From the NCBI GenBank assembly GCA_017380275.1, contig JAFOEH010000014.1, positions 1 to 5,363 of the forward strand: a stretch of DNA of 5,363 nt, given 5' to 3'. A model generated the notes under the pieces. The model made no database searches. It was not told the DNA's origin and saw only the letters and a program-made list of their open reading frames with translations. The position numbers and the translations under genes are program-made. Within the stretch, counting starts at the first letter, position 1; each line of letters starts with the position of its first letter. Of the stretch, positions 1 through 5,363 are shown piece by piece. Source of the stretch: Alistipes sp. (lineage in GTDB: Bacteria; Bacteroidota; Bacteroidia; Bacteroidales; Rikenellaceae).

Positions 1-401
1 ATTTCGATACCATTATCTCCAATCCTCCCTACTTCGTCTCGTCGCTCCGCTCGCCCGATGCGGCTCGCTCTATAGCTCGCCACACTGACACCCTATCGTT
101 CGACGATTTAACCCGTGGCGTATGCCGATTGCTATCGCCCGAGGGCCATTTTGCGCTGATTCTGCCTCCCCCCGAGATGGAGCGTTTTCGCTCGGCTGCT
201 CGCGGCAAACTATTTATAAAAAGGTGTTGCGAAGTATGGAGCACCCCAACAAGCGGGGCCAAACGCATAATGGCAGAGTTCTCATCCGACCCTACAACCT
301 CGAACGTAGCGACAGAAAAACTCATCATCGAGGATGGCGGTCCGCAGTGTTACAGCGAGGAATATCGCAGCCTGACACGCGATTTTTATCTGAAATTTTG
401 A
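1..401 (+). CDS. trmN6: tRNA1(Val) (adenine(37)-N6)-methyltransferase, C-terminal part (5' end outside window)
   Basis: This is the C-terminal 132 residues of an open frame whose first complete codon is at position 3 and whose TGA stop is at 399-401. It opens with FDTIISNPPYF; the NPPY at 21-32 is the catalytic motif IV of N6-adenine methyltransferases, which holds the target amine. Next comes a segment typical of the Rossmann methyltransferase core (LLSPEGHFALILPP), and the end (SEEYRSLTRDFYLKF) is the characteristic tail of TrmN6/YfiC proteins. The known family role is SAM-dependent N6-methylation of A37 in tRNA1(Val), in the cytoplasm. The SAM-binding motif I is off the left edge, so it cannot be checked. 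The family is usually about 240 residues, so roughly the second half is visible. The downstream gene has its own promoter overlapping this stop codon, and no convincing terminator follows. The family call is firm; a related N6-adenine methyltransferase is the only realistic alternative. Confidence 0.9.
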   Translation, partial: FDTIISNPPYFVSSLRSPDAARSIARHTDTLSFDDLTRGVCRLLSPEGHFALILPPPEMERFRSAARGKLFIKRCCEVWSTPTSGAKRIMAEFSSDPTTSNVATEKLIIEDGGPQCYSEEYRSLTRDFYLKF

Positions 402-428
402 TTTTTACACGCAAATAGAGTATTTTTG
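397..428 (+). promoter_or_regulatory. Bacteroidetes-type sigma(ABfr) promoter for the DUF4831 gene
   Basis: TTTG at 397-400 (-33 element) and TATTTTTG at 421-428 (a perfect TAnnTTTG -7 element) are separated by 20 bp. This matches the known Bacteroides housekeeping promoter in both sequence and spacing. Transcription would be expected to start roughly at 433-437, leaving an A/T-rich leader of about 20 bases before the ATG at 458. The -33 element overlaps the trmN6 stop codon (399-401). The exact start site is inferred. Confidence 0.8.
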
Positions 429-457
429 CTAAATATACAGTATAAAATTTTTCGACT

Positions 458-1378
458 ATGAAACGATTTTTATCATTTTTGACGCTTGCCACACTGCTCT
501 GCACCGCAGCGTCAGCACAGAATAACCTCTACCGCTCGGTTATCGGTCCCTACATCGATGCCAATGGCGCCGTTGCCGTTGCCGATCCTTCGACCACCAT
601 TGTTGTCGATCTCACGATTGAGAGCGAGCAGACCATCGTCGGCCCCTACGCCCGCTATGCACAGAAGTATCTTGACGTTCGTGGCTCACTTGTCGAGAAG
701 ACCACATTCACAATTAAGGATGCCCGCATATCAGTACTTCAGTGTGACGGAATTCTCGCTCCTGCCTCAGAGCTGGATGCATCGACCATCACAACGCAAT
801 CACATCTTGGCGGCATAGCAGAGTTCGCAAAGGTATTGCCCGATCGTATGAGCACATCGCCCCTCACCATCGAGGACGCCGCAGCACAGGCTGCGCAGAG
901 CATCTTCACCATCCGCAAGAAGCGCATGGACTTGATTACGGGTGATGCTGGCGAGAATGTCTTCGGCGCAGGTCTGAAGGATGCCCTGGAGGCTCTGGAT
1001 ACCCGCGAGCAGGCCTACCTGGAGCTCTTCCTCGGCAAGAAGATCACCACCACTACGACCAAACGTATCGTCGTGCCCCTCAACGGCACTGAGTCGTCAT
1101 ACACCATCGCCAAACTCTCTTCTTCGAAAGGCCTTCTGGCCGATAGTGCCGAAGAGGGTGATGCCGTGAAACTCATCATCAACCCCTCGGGCCGCGCCCC
1201 CAAGCTCAACGACATTACCGAGGTTGACTCGCGCGACAAAACGGCCCTTATGGTGCGTCTTGCCGACAACGCCACCTGCTCGATCAGCGTGGGTGATGCT
1301 GTTGTAGGCACTACGACACTCCCCATATTTGAGTTCGGACGCACGGCATATATCGCCAACACGGTTGTAAAACGATAG
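458..1378 (+). CDS. DUF4831 family exported protein
   Basis: A 306-residue protein that I match by eye to the DUF4831 family, whose function is unknown. Residues 1-20 form a signal peptide: basic MKR, a hydrophobic core, then A-S-A before Gln21, which suits signal peptidase I. Cys15 lies inside the hydrophobic core without a proper lipobox, so a lipoprotein is unlikely. The mature protein should be periplasmic or otherwise outside the cytoplasm. Conserved-looking family segments are GPYARYAQKYL (62-72), AQSIFTIRKKRMDLITG (146-162), GENVFGAGL (165-173) and the acidic helix around 174-193 ending in FLGKK. A Thr-rich run follows (197-201) and then mainly beta-type sequence. Cys96 and Cys274 are the only mature cysteines and could pair. 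No catalytic motif is visible. The gene has its own promoter and its own terminator, so it looks monocistronic. The ATG at 458 is preferred because the signal peptide begins there and the promoter lies about 30 bp upstream. Confidence 0.85.
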   Translation: MKRFLSFLTLATLLCTAASAQNNLYRSVIGPYIDANGAVAVADPSTTIVVDLTIESEQTIVGPYARYAQKYLDVRGSLVEKTTFTIKDARISVLQCDGILAPASELDASTITTQSHLGGIAEFAKVLPDRMSTSPLTIEDAAAQAAQSIFTIRKKRMDLITGDAGENVFGAGLKDALEALDTREQAYLELFLGKKITTTTTKRIVVPLNGTESSYTIAKLSSSKGLLADSAEEGDAVKLIINPSGRAPKLNDITEVDSRDKTALMVRLADNATCSISVGDAVVGTTTLPIFEFGRTAYIANTVVKR

Positions 1379-1393
1379 TTACTTCTAACCGAC

Positions 1394-1425
1394 AAAGGCT
1401 GTCCCAAGGCGGACAGCCTATTTTT
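1394..1425 (+). terminator. Rho-independent terminator of the DUF4831 gene
   Basis: A perfect 9-bp stem, AGGCTGTCC (1396-1404) with GGACAGCCT (1411-1419), encloses the 6-base loop CAAGGC. An A and then five T's follow (1420-1425). Two more A-T pairs (1394-1395 with 1421-1422) can form if A1420 bulges. The hairpin starts 15 bases after the DUF4831 stop codon, which fits a terminator for that gene. It ends only 10 bases before the next start codon. Confidence 0.88.
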
Positions 1426-1435
1426 ATAAAATATT

Positions 1436-2089
1436 ATGGCAACAGATAATACCCAACGAATGATCACGCTGCTGGGCGCTATGCGCAAGCAGATGAACGG
1501 AGCCGTAGCCGACGCTATGCGCTACTACGGTGCCGACTATGGTCTAAACTATGGTGTCAGCCTTCCCACCATCCGCTCAATCGCCCAAGCCGAGGAGCAC
1601 AACCATCAACTGGCCCTCTACCTCTACAAGCAGCAGGTGCGCGAGCTACGCCTGGCAGCCCTACATATAGCCGACCCTGCACTCCTTGCACCCGACTCGC
1701 TCAACGAGTGGGCCGAGGGCATTATCAACTCCGAGGTTGCCGAAGAGATGGCCTTCGCCCTACTGCGTTATGCCGATGCCCTTCCCGCGATTTTTACAGA
1801 GTGGATCTCGTCCGATAACGAGTTTCTCGCCTACGCCGCTCTTCGTAGTGCCGCCGCCACAGCATTTGGCCGCGAAGTGGCCGTTGTTGCGCAGACCATC
1901 GAGGCCATCGATCGTTTTCACACCTCACGCATCATAGCCCAAGCCGCCGTGGCTGTTTTAGCCGCTGCTTACGAGCATAACCCTGAAGCCCGACTCGCTG
2001 TCGAGCAGGCGATAAACGACCTCGACGACACAATCTCAGCAAGTTACGTCAAGGAGGAGATGGCGTGGCGTATGGATCTTCTTCAGTAG
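1436..2089 (+). CDS. AlkD-like HEAT-repeat protein (DNA alkylation repair family)
   Basis: A 217-residue, nearly all-alpha protein without a signal peptide or any cysteine. The N-terminal part carries NYGVSLPTIRSIA (38-50) and RELRLAALHIADP (69-81), typical of the AlkD HEAT-like repeat family. Later helices include EEMAFALLRYAD (103-114) and the loop WISSDNEFLAYAAL (123-136), where AlkD enzymes have their second conserved block. AlkD proteins remove positively charged alkylated bases (for example 7-methylguanine, 3-methyladenine) without base flipping. In my hand alignment the catalytic Trp/Asp of AlkD falls on Glu/Glu near residues 100-104, and the Arg of the second block is absent, so glycosylase activity is uncertain. 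The ATG at 1436 is chosen because an in-frame TAA lies at 1427-1429. The gene starts 10 bases after a terminator and shows no clear promoter of its own. Its 3' end overlaps the convergent thioredoxin gene by 7 bp. Confidence 0.78.
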   Translation: MATDNTQRMITLLGAMRKQMNGAVADAMRYYGADYGLNYGVSLPTIRSIAQAEEHNHQLALYLYKQQVRELRLAALHIADPALLAPDSLNEWAEGIINSEVAEEMAFALLRYADALPAIFTEWISSDNEFLAYAALRSAAATAFGREVAVVAQTIEAIDRFHTSRIIAQAAVAVLAAAYEHNPEARLAVEQAINDLDDTISASYVKEEMAWRMDLLQ

Positions 2090-2406
2090 CTCTCAACGCG
2101 ATCGAAACGTCGTAACACCTCGCTCAGTGCATCAAAACTCACCACCCCGCTATTTCGCCATAGCAGGTGGTCGTGATGAAAGAGCATAAGCGTCGGCACC
2201 GACATAATGCGGAAGTGATTAACCAGGTCGGAATTCTCAAACCGATCCACATCCAGTCGAACCACATCGACAATCTCGTGCATCCGCTCCTCAACCACAT
2301 CCAACACGGGGTGCACCGCACGGCAAGGCCCGCACCAAGTGGCATAAAAATCAATCAGAGTCAATCTGTTACGCGCCGTCAGCGCCTGAAATTCCTGTAA
2401 AGTCAT
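2083..2406 (-). CDS. Cytoplasmic thioredoxin
   Basis: A 107-residue single-domain thioredoxin, the usual size for the family. The redox site WCGPC is at residues 24-28 after the beta strand LTLIDFYAT, with the buried acid Asp19 in place. The cis-proline is Pro71 in MSVPTLMLF (68-76). The C-terminal helix SFDALSEVLRRF (90-101) closes the fold. There is no signal peptide or membrane anchor, so it should act in the cytoplasm as a disulfide reductant, recharged by thioredoxin reductase (not in this window). Bacteroidales often carry several thioredoxins, so I do not assign trxA. The start is fixed: an in-frame TAA lies 11 codons upstream (plus-strand 2437-2439) and the next Met is residue 42. The ATG directly follows the T-run of the radA terminator, leaving no room for a conventional leader. 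The stop overlaps the end of the convergent AlkD-like gene. Confidence 0.93.
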   Translation of the reverse strand: MTLQEFQALTARNRLTLIDFYATWCGPCRAVHPVLDVVEERMHEIVDVVRLDVDRFENSDLVNHFRIMSVPTLMLFHHDHLLWRNSGVVSFDALSEVLRRFDRVESY

Positions 2407-2438
2407 AAAAAAAGGTTGTCTATATCGGACAACCTTTT
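2407..2438 (-). terminator. Rho-independent terminator after radA
   Basis: Read on the minus strand: AAAAGGTTGTC, a 7-base loop, GACAACCTTTT, then three more T's, giving a 7-T run (plus-strand 2413 down to 2407). The stem is 11 bp and perfect (2410-2420 with 2428-2438). It begins about 24 bases after the radA stop codon, and the T-run lies on the radA-sense side, so it most likely ends the dxr-rseP-radA transcript. The next base after the T-run is the A of the thioredoxin ATG. On the plus strand the 3' arm has four T's, all within the stem, so termination from that direction would be weaker. Confidence 0.88.
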
Positions 2439-2462
2439 ACAATTCTCGTACCACTCTCCGCT

Positions 2463-3833
2463 CTATATCTCCTCGCAGAATAGTGCACGCGGCAACTCGC
2501 CTATATTATTTATATATACGACCTCTATTCCCTTTGGCATCTTCACTCCCTTACGCAGAAATCCCGACACCACGATACGTCGAAATCCCAATCTCGCAGC
2601 CTCGCTCACTCGCTGCTCCGTACGGGGTGCAGGGCGCACCTCGCCAGAGAGTCCCACCTCGCCAGCACAGCAAACCCCATCTGCCACCGGCCTATCGTAG
2701 TATGACGAGATCACCGCCGCCACGATAGCCAAATCCAATCCCGGATCGGCCACGCGGAAGCCACCCGCAAAGTTCAGGAAGACATCCTTCTGGAACATCT
2801 TCATCCCCACGCGCTTCTCCAGCACGGCAAGCAACATACCCATACGACGCGGATCATATCCCGTAGCATTTCGCTGTGGCGTACCATACGCAGCCGACGA
2901 CACCAATGCCTGAACCTCAATCAGATAGGGACGTATTCCATCCACCGACGCACCCACCGCAATTCCGCTCAGCGGCTCATCGTAGTGCGAGAGCAGTATC
3001 TCCGACGGATTCTCTACGGCCCTAAGTCCGCTCTCCAGCATCTCGAACACACCAATCTCGAACGTCGCTCCAAATCTATTTTTTATTCCGCGCAGGATGC
3101 GATATATGTTATTCCCGTCACCCTCAAACTGCAGCACTACATCGACGATATGTTCCAGAATCTTCGGGCCCGCAATGGTACCATCCTTCGTAATGTGGCC
3201 AATGATAAATATCGACGTACCCGTCGTCTTGGCATACTTCAGCAGTGTCGCCGCGCATTCGCGTATCTGCGACACGCTTCCCGCCGATGAGTCGATCGTC
3301 TCCGTAAAGATGGTCTGTATCGAGTCGATCACCACCACATCGGGCTTGTGCGACTCGATCTGAGTCAGTATATTTTCGAGCAGTGTCTCCGAATAGATGT
3401 AACACTCCTCATTACCGATTCCCAATCGCTCGGCTCGCATACCGATCTGCTCGGCCGACTCCTCGCCCGATACGTAGAGCGTACGCAGCGAATGGTCGGT
3501 CAGCGCCAGCTGCAGGCTCAGGGTCGATTTTCCGATTCCCGGCTCACCCCCCAACAGCACCAGCGATCCCGGCACCAATCCGCCACCAAGCACACGGTTT
3601 ACCTCCGTATTGCGCAGATCCAATCGCTGATGCGTCTGCCGCTCAATCTCGCTCACGCGCTGTGGCGGAGTGTGCTGCGCAGCCACCGCTACGCCCTTCG
3701 ACGAAGTTGTGGCCTTAGCGATGACCTCCTCGGTGAAGGTGTTCCACTCGCCACACGACGGACAGCGCCCCAACCATTTCGGAGCCTCAAAACCGCACTC
3801 GCGGCAGAAATATGCCCTCTTCGTCTTTGCCAT
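2463..3833 (-). CDS. radA: DNA repair protein RadA (Sms), RecA/Lon-like ATPase
   Basis: A 456-residue protein of normal family length with every hallmark present. A four-cysteine zinc finger uses Cys10, Cys13, Cys24 and Cys27, with the family signature APKWLGRCPSC. The RecA-like ATPase core has Walker A GEPGIGKST (96-104), Walker B VVVIDS (166-171), and the segment GHITKDGTIAGPKILEH (212-228). The RadA-specific KNRFG motif is at 251-255. The C-terminal Lon-protease-like domain (about 280-456) includes GGFRVADPGLDLAI (357-370). The known role is branch migration and processing of recombination intermediates in the cytoplasm, alongside RecA. The ATG lies one base after the rseP stop (TAATATG), so translation is probably coupled and the two genes co-transcribed. 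The unit ends at the hairpin just downstream. No missing residue or frameshift is seen. Confidence 0.98.
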   Translation of the reverse strand: MAKTKRAYFCRECGFEAPKWLGRCPSCGEWNTFTEEVIAKATTSSKGVAVAAQHTPPQRVSEIERQTHQRLDLRNTEVNRVLGGGLVPGSLVLLGGEPGIGKSTLSLQLALTDHSLRTLYVSGEESAEQIGMRAERLGIGNEECYIYSETLLENILTQIESHKPDVVVIDSIQTIFTETIDSSAGSVSQIRECAATLLKYAKTTGTSIFIIGHITKDGTIAGPKILEHIVDVVLQFEGDGNNIYRILRGIKNRFGATFEIGVFEMLESGLRAVENPSEILLSHYDEPLSGIAVGASVDGIRPYLIEVQALVSSAAYGTPQRNATGYDPRRMGMLLAVLEKRVGMKMFQKDVFLNFAGGFRVADPGLDLAIVAAVISSYYDRPVADGVCCAGEVGLSGEVRPAPRTEQRVSEAARLGFRRIVVSGFLRKGVKMPKGIEVVYINNIGELPRALFCEEI

Positions 3834-3834
3834 A

Positions 3835-5160
3835 TTAGCCTACAAACAGACGGTAAATATCGTTTCCGTTGGCATAAACCAACAGCACAAACAGAATCGC
3901 AAGACCGATATACTGCATCACTTCGAGGAACTTATCGCTCGCCTTTCGACCAGTTATGATCTCCCACAGCGTAAACAGCGCGTGGCCACCATCCAAACCA
4001 GGGATAGGCAGGATGTTCATCACCGCCAGAATAATCGACAGGAATGCCGTCATTGTCCAGAACTGCAACCAATTCCACTCCGAGGGGAAGATCTTTCCGA
4101 TTGAGATAAAACCACCCAGCTCCTCATACATCTTTGTCTTGGGCTGGAAGATCAGCTTCAACTGCTCCCAATAGTCGGCAATGGTCTCACCTGCCAATGA
4201 TACGCCCGCAGGTATCGCCTGCAGAAGCGTAAACTCACGCGTACGGGGCTGGAACATATCGGCCTTCATCATCACACCAATCTTACCATTCTCATCAACG
4301 GGCACTTGCAACTCCTGCTCTGCACCCGCACGCAATACGCGCAGCGTAACCGTATCGCCACTATACTGCTTCAGCAACGATGTTGTCATCGTCGTTGCGC
4401 TCACATTCTCGTGCTCATTGCAGGCCACAACCTCGTCGCCCACTCTTAGGCCAGCCGCCGCAGCCGACTCCGAAGCTATCGAATCGATGATAAAAGGCAC
4501 TCGCAACGTATAAAGATCTTCATACTCGCGGTTGCGACGCATCGCCAGCATCTCGTCAAACGGGATGTTAAGCGTCATCTGCTCTCCACCGCGCACCACA
4601 ACAACCTCTCGATCGCCCTCCGTAAGCAGCAACATCGAGCGCAGGTCGCCCACAGCATCCAGCTCTTCGCCATCGACCGAGAGCACCTTATCTCCATCGC
4701 GGAAGCCCATACGCTCTGCCGCCTCATTGAACTCATATCCCCACTTCGCGTCGGCATTGGCCATATAAGACTCGCCCCATACATAACGCACACCCGAGTA
4801 GATCAGAATCGCCAGCAGCACATTCATCACAACACCCGCCACCATCACGCAGAAACGCTGCCACGCAGGCTTGGCGCGGAACTCCCAGGGCTGCACGGGG
4901 GCCTTCATCTGCTCGAGATCCATACTCTCGTCGATCATACCCGCAATCTTCACATATCCGCCCAGGGGCACCCAACCCATACCATACTCCGTGTCGCCAC
5001 GCTTGAACTTGAAGAGCGAGAACCAGGGATCGAAGAATATGTAAAATTTCTCAACGCGAATCTTAAACATTCGCGCCACAATAAAGTGTCCAAACTCGTG
5101 AATCGCCACCAGCAGCGACAGACTCATAAAGAACTGAATAATCTTGATTAATACTTCCAT
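3835..5160 (-). CDS. rseP: RseP-type intramembrane zinc metalloprotease (site-2 protease)
   Basis: A 441-residue inner-membrane protease of the M50 family. The zinc site HEFGH (21-25) lies at the end of the first membrane segment (about 5-30). The third ligand is Asp390 in NILPIPGLDGGH (382-393) within the third segment region (about 368-390). Other membrane segments are about 105-127 and 414-431. PLGGYVKIAGM (66-76) is the conserved beta-loop following the first segment. Two PDZ domains lie between segments two and three: roughly 130-205 (with GFRDGDKVLSVDG) and 220-295 (with GLRVGDEVVACNE). The family cleaves membrane-anchored anti-sigma factors or remnant signal peptides; the substrate here cannot be told. 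The gene starts 20 bases after the dxr stop and is followed after one base by radA, so all three are probably one operon. The leader before the ATG is A/T-rich with no Shine-Dalgarno sequence, as usual in Bacteroidota. Confidence 0.97.
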   Translation of the reverse strand: MEVLIKIIQFFMSLSLLVAIHEFGHFIVARMFKIRVEKFYIFFDPWFSLFKFKRGDTEYGMGWVPLGGYVKIAGMIDESMDLEQMKAPVQPWEFRAKPAWQRFCVMVAGVVMNVLLAILIYSGVRYVWGESYMANADAKWGYEFNEAAERMGFRDGDKVLSVDGEELDAVGDLRSMLLLTEGDREVVVVRGGEQMTLNIPFDEMLAMRRNREYEDLYTLRVPFIIDSIASESAAAAGLRVGDEVVACNEHENVSATTMTTSLLKQYSGDTVTLRVLRAGAEQELQVPVDENGKIGVMMKADMFQPRTREFTLLQAIPAGVSLAGETIADYWEQLKLIFQPKTKMYEELGGFISIGKIFPSEWNWLQFWTMTAFLSIILAVMNILPIPGLDGGHALFTLWEIITGRKASDKFLEVMQYIGLAILFVLLVYANGNDIYRLFVG

Positions 5161-5180
5161 TGTTTATTTAACTATTTCAT

Positions 5181-5363
5181 TTACTTCAACTTAAGAAACT
5201 CCGCCGCCAACGCACGCGACTCCTCATTCGATGCCTCATAATCGGCCAACGTCGGTTGCTGCACAAACTTAGCCTTCTGCAGGGCATACTCAATCGAGGC
5301 CGTAATATCGGTAAAACGGCACTTTCCTGCAAGGAACGCAGCCACCGCCACCTCATTGGCACC
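5181..5363 (-). CDS. dxr: 1-deoxy-D-xylulose 5-phosphate reductoisomerase, C-terminal 60 residues (5' end outside window)
   Basis: On the minus strand an open frame runs in from the right edge and stops at TAA (plus-strand 5181-5183). Its first visible residues, GANEVAVAAFLAGKCRFTDI, closely match the Dxr segment known in E. coli as [21 protein letters not shown]. The remainder is a helical C-terminal tail rich in Ala, Glu and Lys that ends EFLKLK. Dxr converts DXP to MEP using NADPH, the first committed step of the MEP isoprenoid pathway, in the cytoplasm. The NADPH-binding and catalytic parts are outside the window. The gene lies 20 bases upstream of rseP in the same direction; the dxr-rseP neighbourhood is a known bacterial gene order. 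No terminator separates them, so co-transcription is likely. Confidence 0.93.
   Translation of the reverse strand, partial: GANEVAVAAFLAGKCRFTDITASIEYALQKAKFVQQPTLADYEASNEESRALAAEFLKLK

Noticed and set aside
122..418. A 98-codon plus-strand frame overlapping trmN6
   Set aside because: The trmN6 frame carries NPPY and the family C-terminal tail; this alternative frame has no recognisable features.
380..474. An 11-bp direct repeat CGATTTTTATC at 380-390 and 464-474
   Set aside because: Both copies are in coding sequence (end of trmN6 and start of the DUF4831 signal peptide) in A/T-rich stretches; chance similarity is likely and there is no third copy or symmetry.
494..520. Possible lipobox around Cys15 of the DUF4831 protein
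   Set aside because: Residues before the Cys (TLL) lack the small residue at -1 and the Cys sits inside the hydrophobic core; the A-S-A site at 18-20 is a better cleavage site.
1015..1488. A 157-codon minus-strand open frame opposite the DUF4831 gene and crossing the terminator
   Set aside because: It runs through a terminator hairpin and into the AlkD-like gene, shows no family signature, and looks like a shadow frame.
2419..2424. TATAGA on the minus strand inside the radA terminator as a possible thioredoxin promoter
   Set aside because: It does not match TAnnTTTG and the nearest upstream TTG is too close, so I do not annotate a promoter.
3348..3959. A 203-codon plus-strand open frame opposite the 5' half of radA and the end of rseP
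   Set aside because: It lies wholly antisense to two well-identified genes, has low-complexity Arg/Ser/Gln-rich sequence with no recognisable domain, and is explained by the codon use of the opposite strand.
1..5363. A hidden new defence, mobile or RNA-based system
   Set aside because: Both strands are filled by identifiable housekeeping genes with gaps under 60 bases; I saw no arrays, long repeats, transposase, integrase, att-like repeats or structured RNA beyond the two terminators.

Overview
The window reads as ordinary chromosomal housekeeping DNA from a member of the order Bacteroidales (phylum Bacteroidota). The evidence is a DUF4831-type secreted protein (as far as I know a Bacteroidota family), a textbook Bacteroidetes promoter (TTTG, 20 bp, TAnnTTTG) in front of it, A/T-rich leaders without Shine-Dalgarno sequences, and the dxr-rseP gene order. 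The moderately high GC and codon use would suit Alistipes or a relative, but that genus guess is weak.

Left part, plus strand. The window opens inside a tRNA1(Val) adenine-N6 methyltransferase (trmN6; its NPPY motif is at the edge). A promoter overlaps the trmN6 stop codon and drives a 306-aa exported DUF4831 protein. That gene ends at a rho-independent terminator. Ten bases after the terminator's T-run starts a 217-aa HEAT-repeat protein of the AlkD DNA-alkylation-repair family.

Right part, minus strand. Reading right to left: the last 60 codons of dxr (isoprenoid synthesis, MEP pathway), rseP (intramembrane zinc protease with two PDZ domains), radA (DNA-repair ATPase, separated from rseP by one base), a strong terminator hairpin, and a 107-aa cytoplasmic thioredoxin whose ATG directly abuts the terminator's T-run. 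dxr-rseP-radA look like one transcription unit. The thioredoxin gene converges on the AlkD-like gene and the two overlap tail to tail by 7 bp.

I see no mobile element, CRISPR array, RNA gene or evident new multi-gene system. The points most worth checking are the two sequence-related terminator hairpins, each placed directly in front of the start codon of the next gene, and an AlkD-like protein that seems to lack the usual catalytic residues. No stretch over 300 bases lacks a gene; the longest non-coding gaps are each under 60 bases and contain the promoter and the two hairpins.
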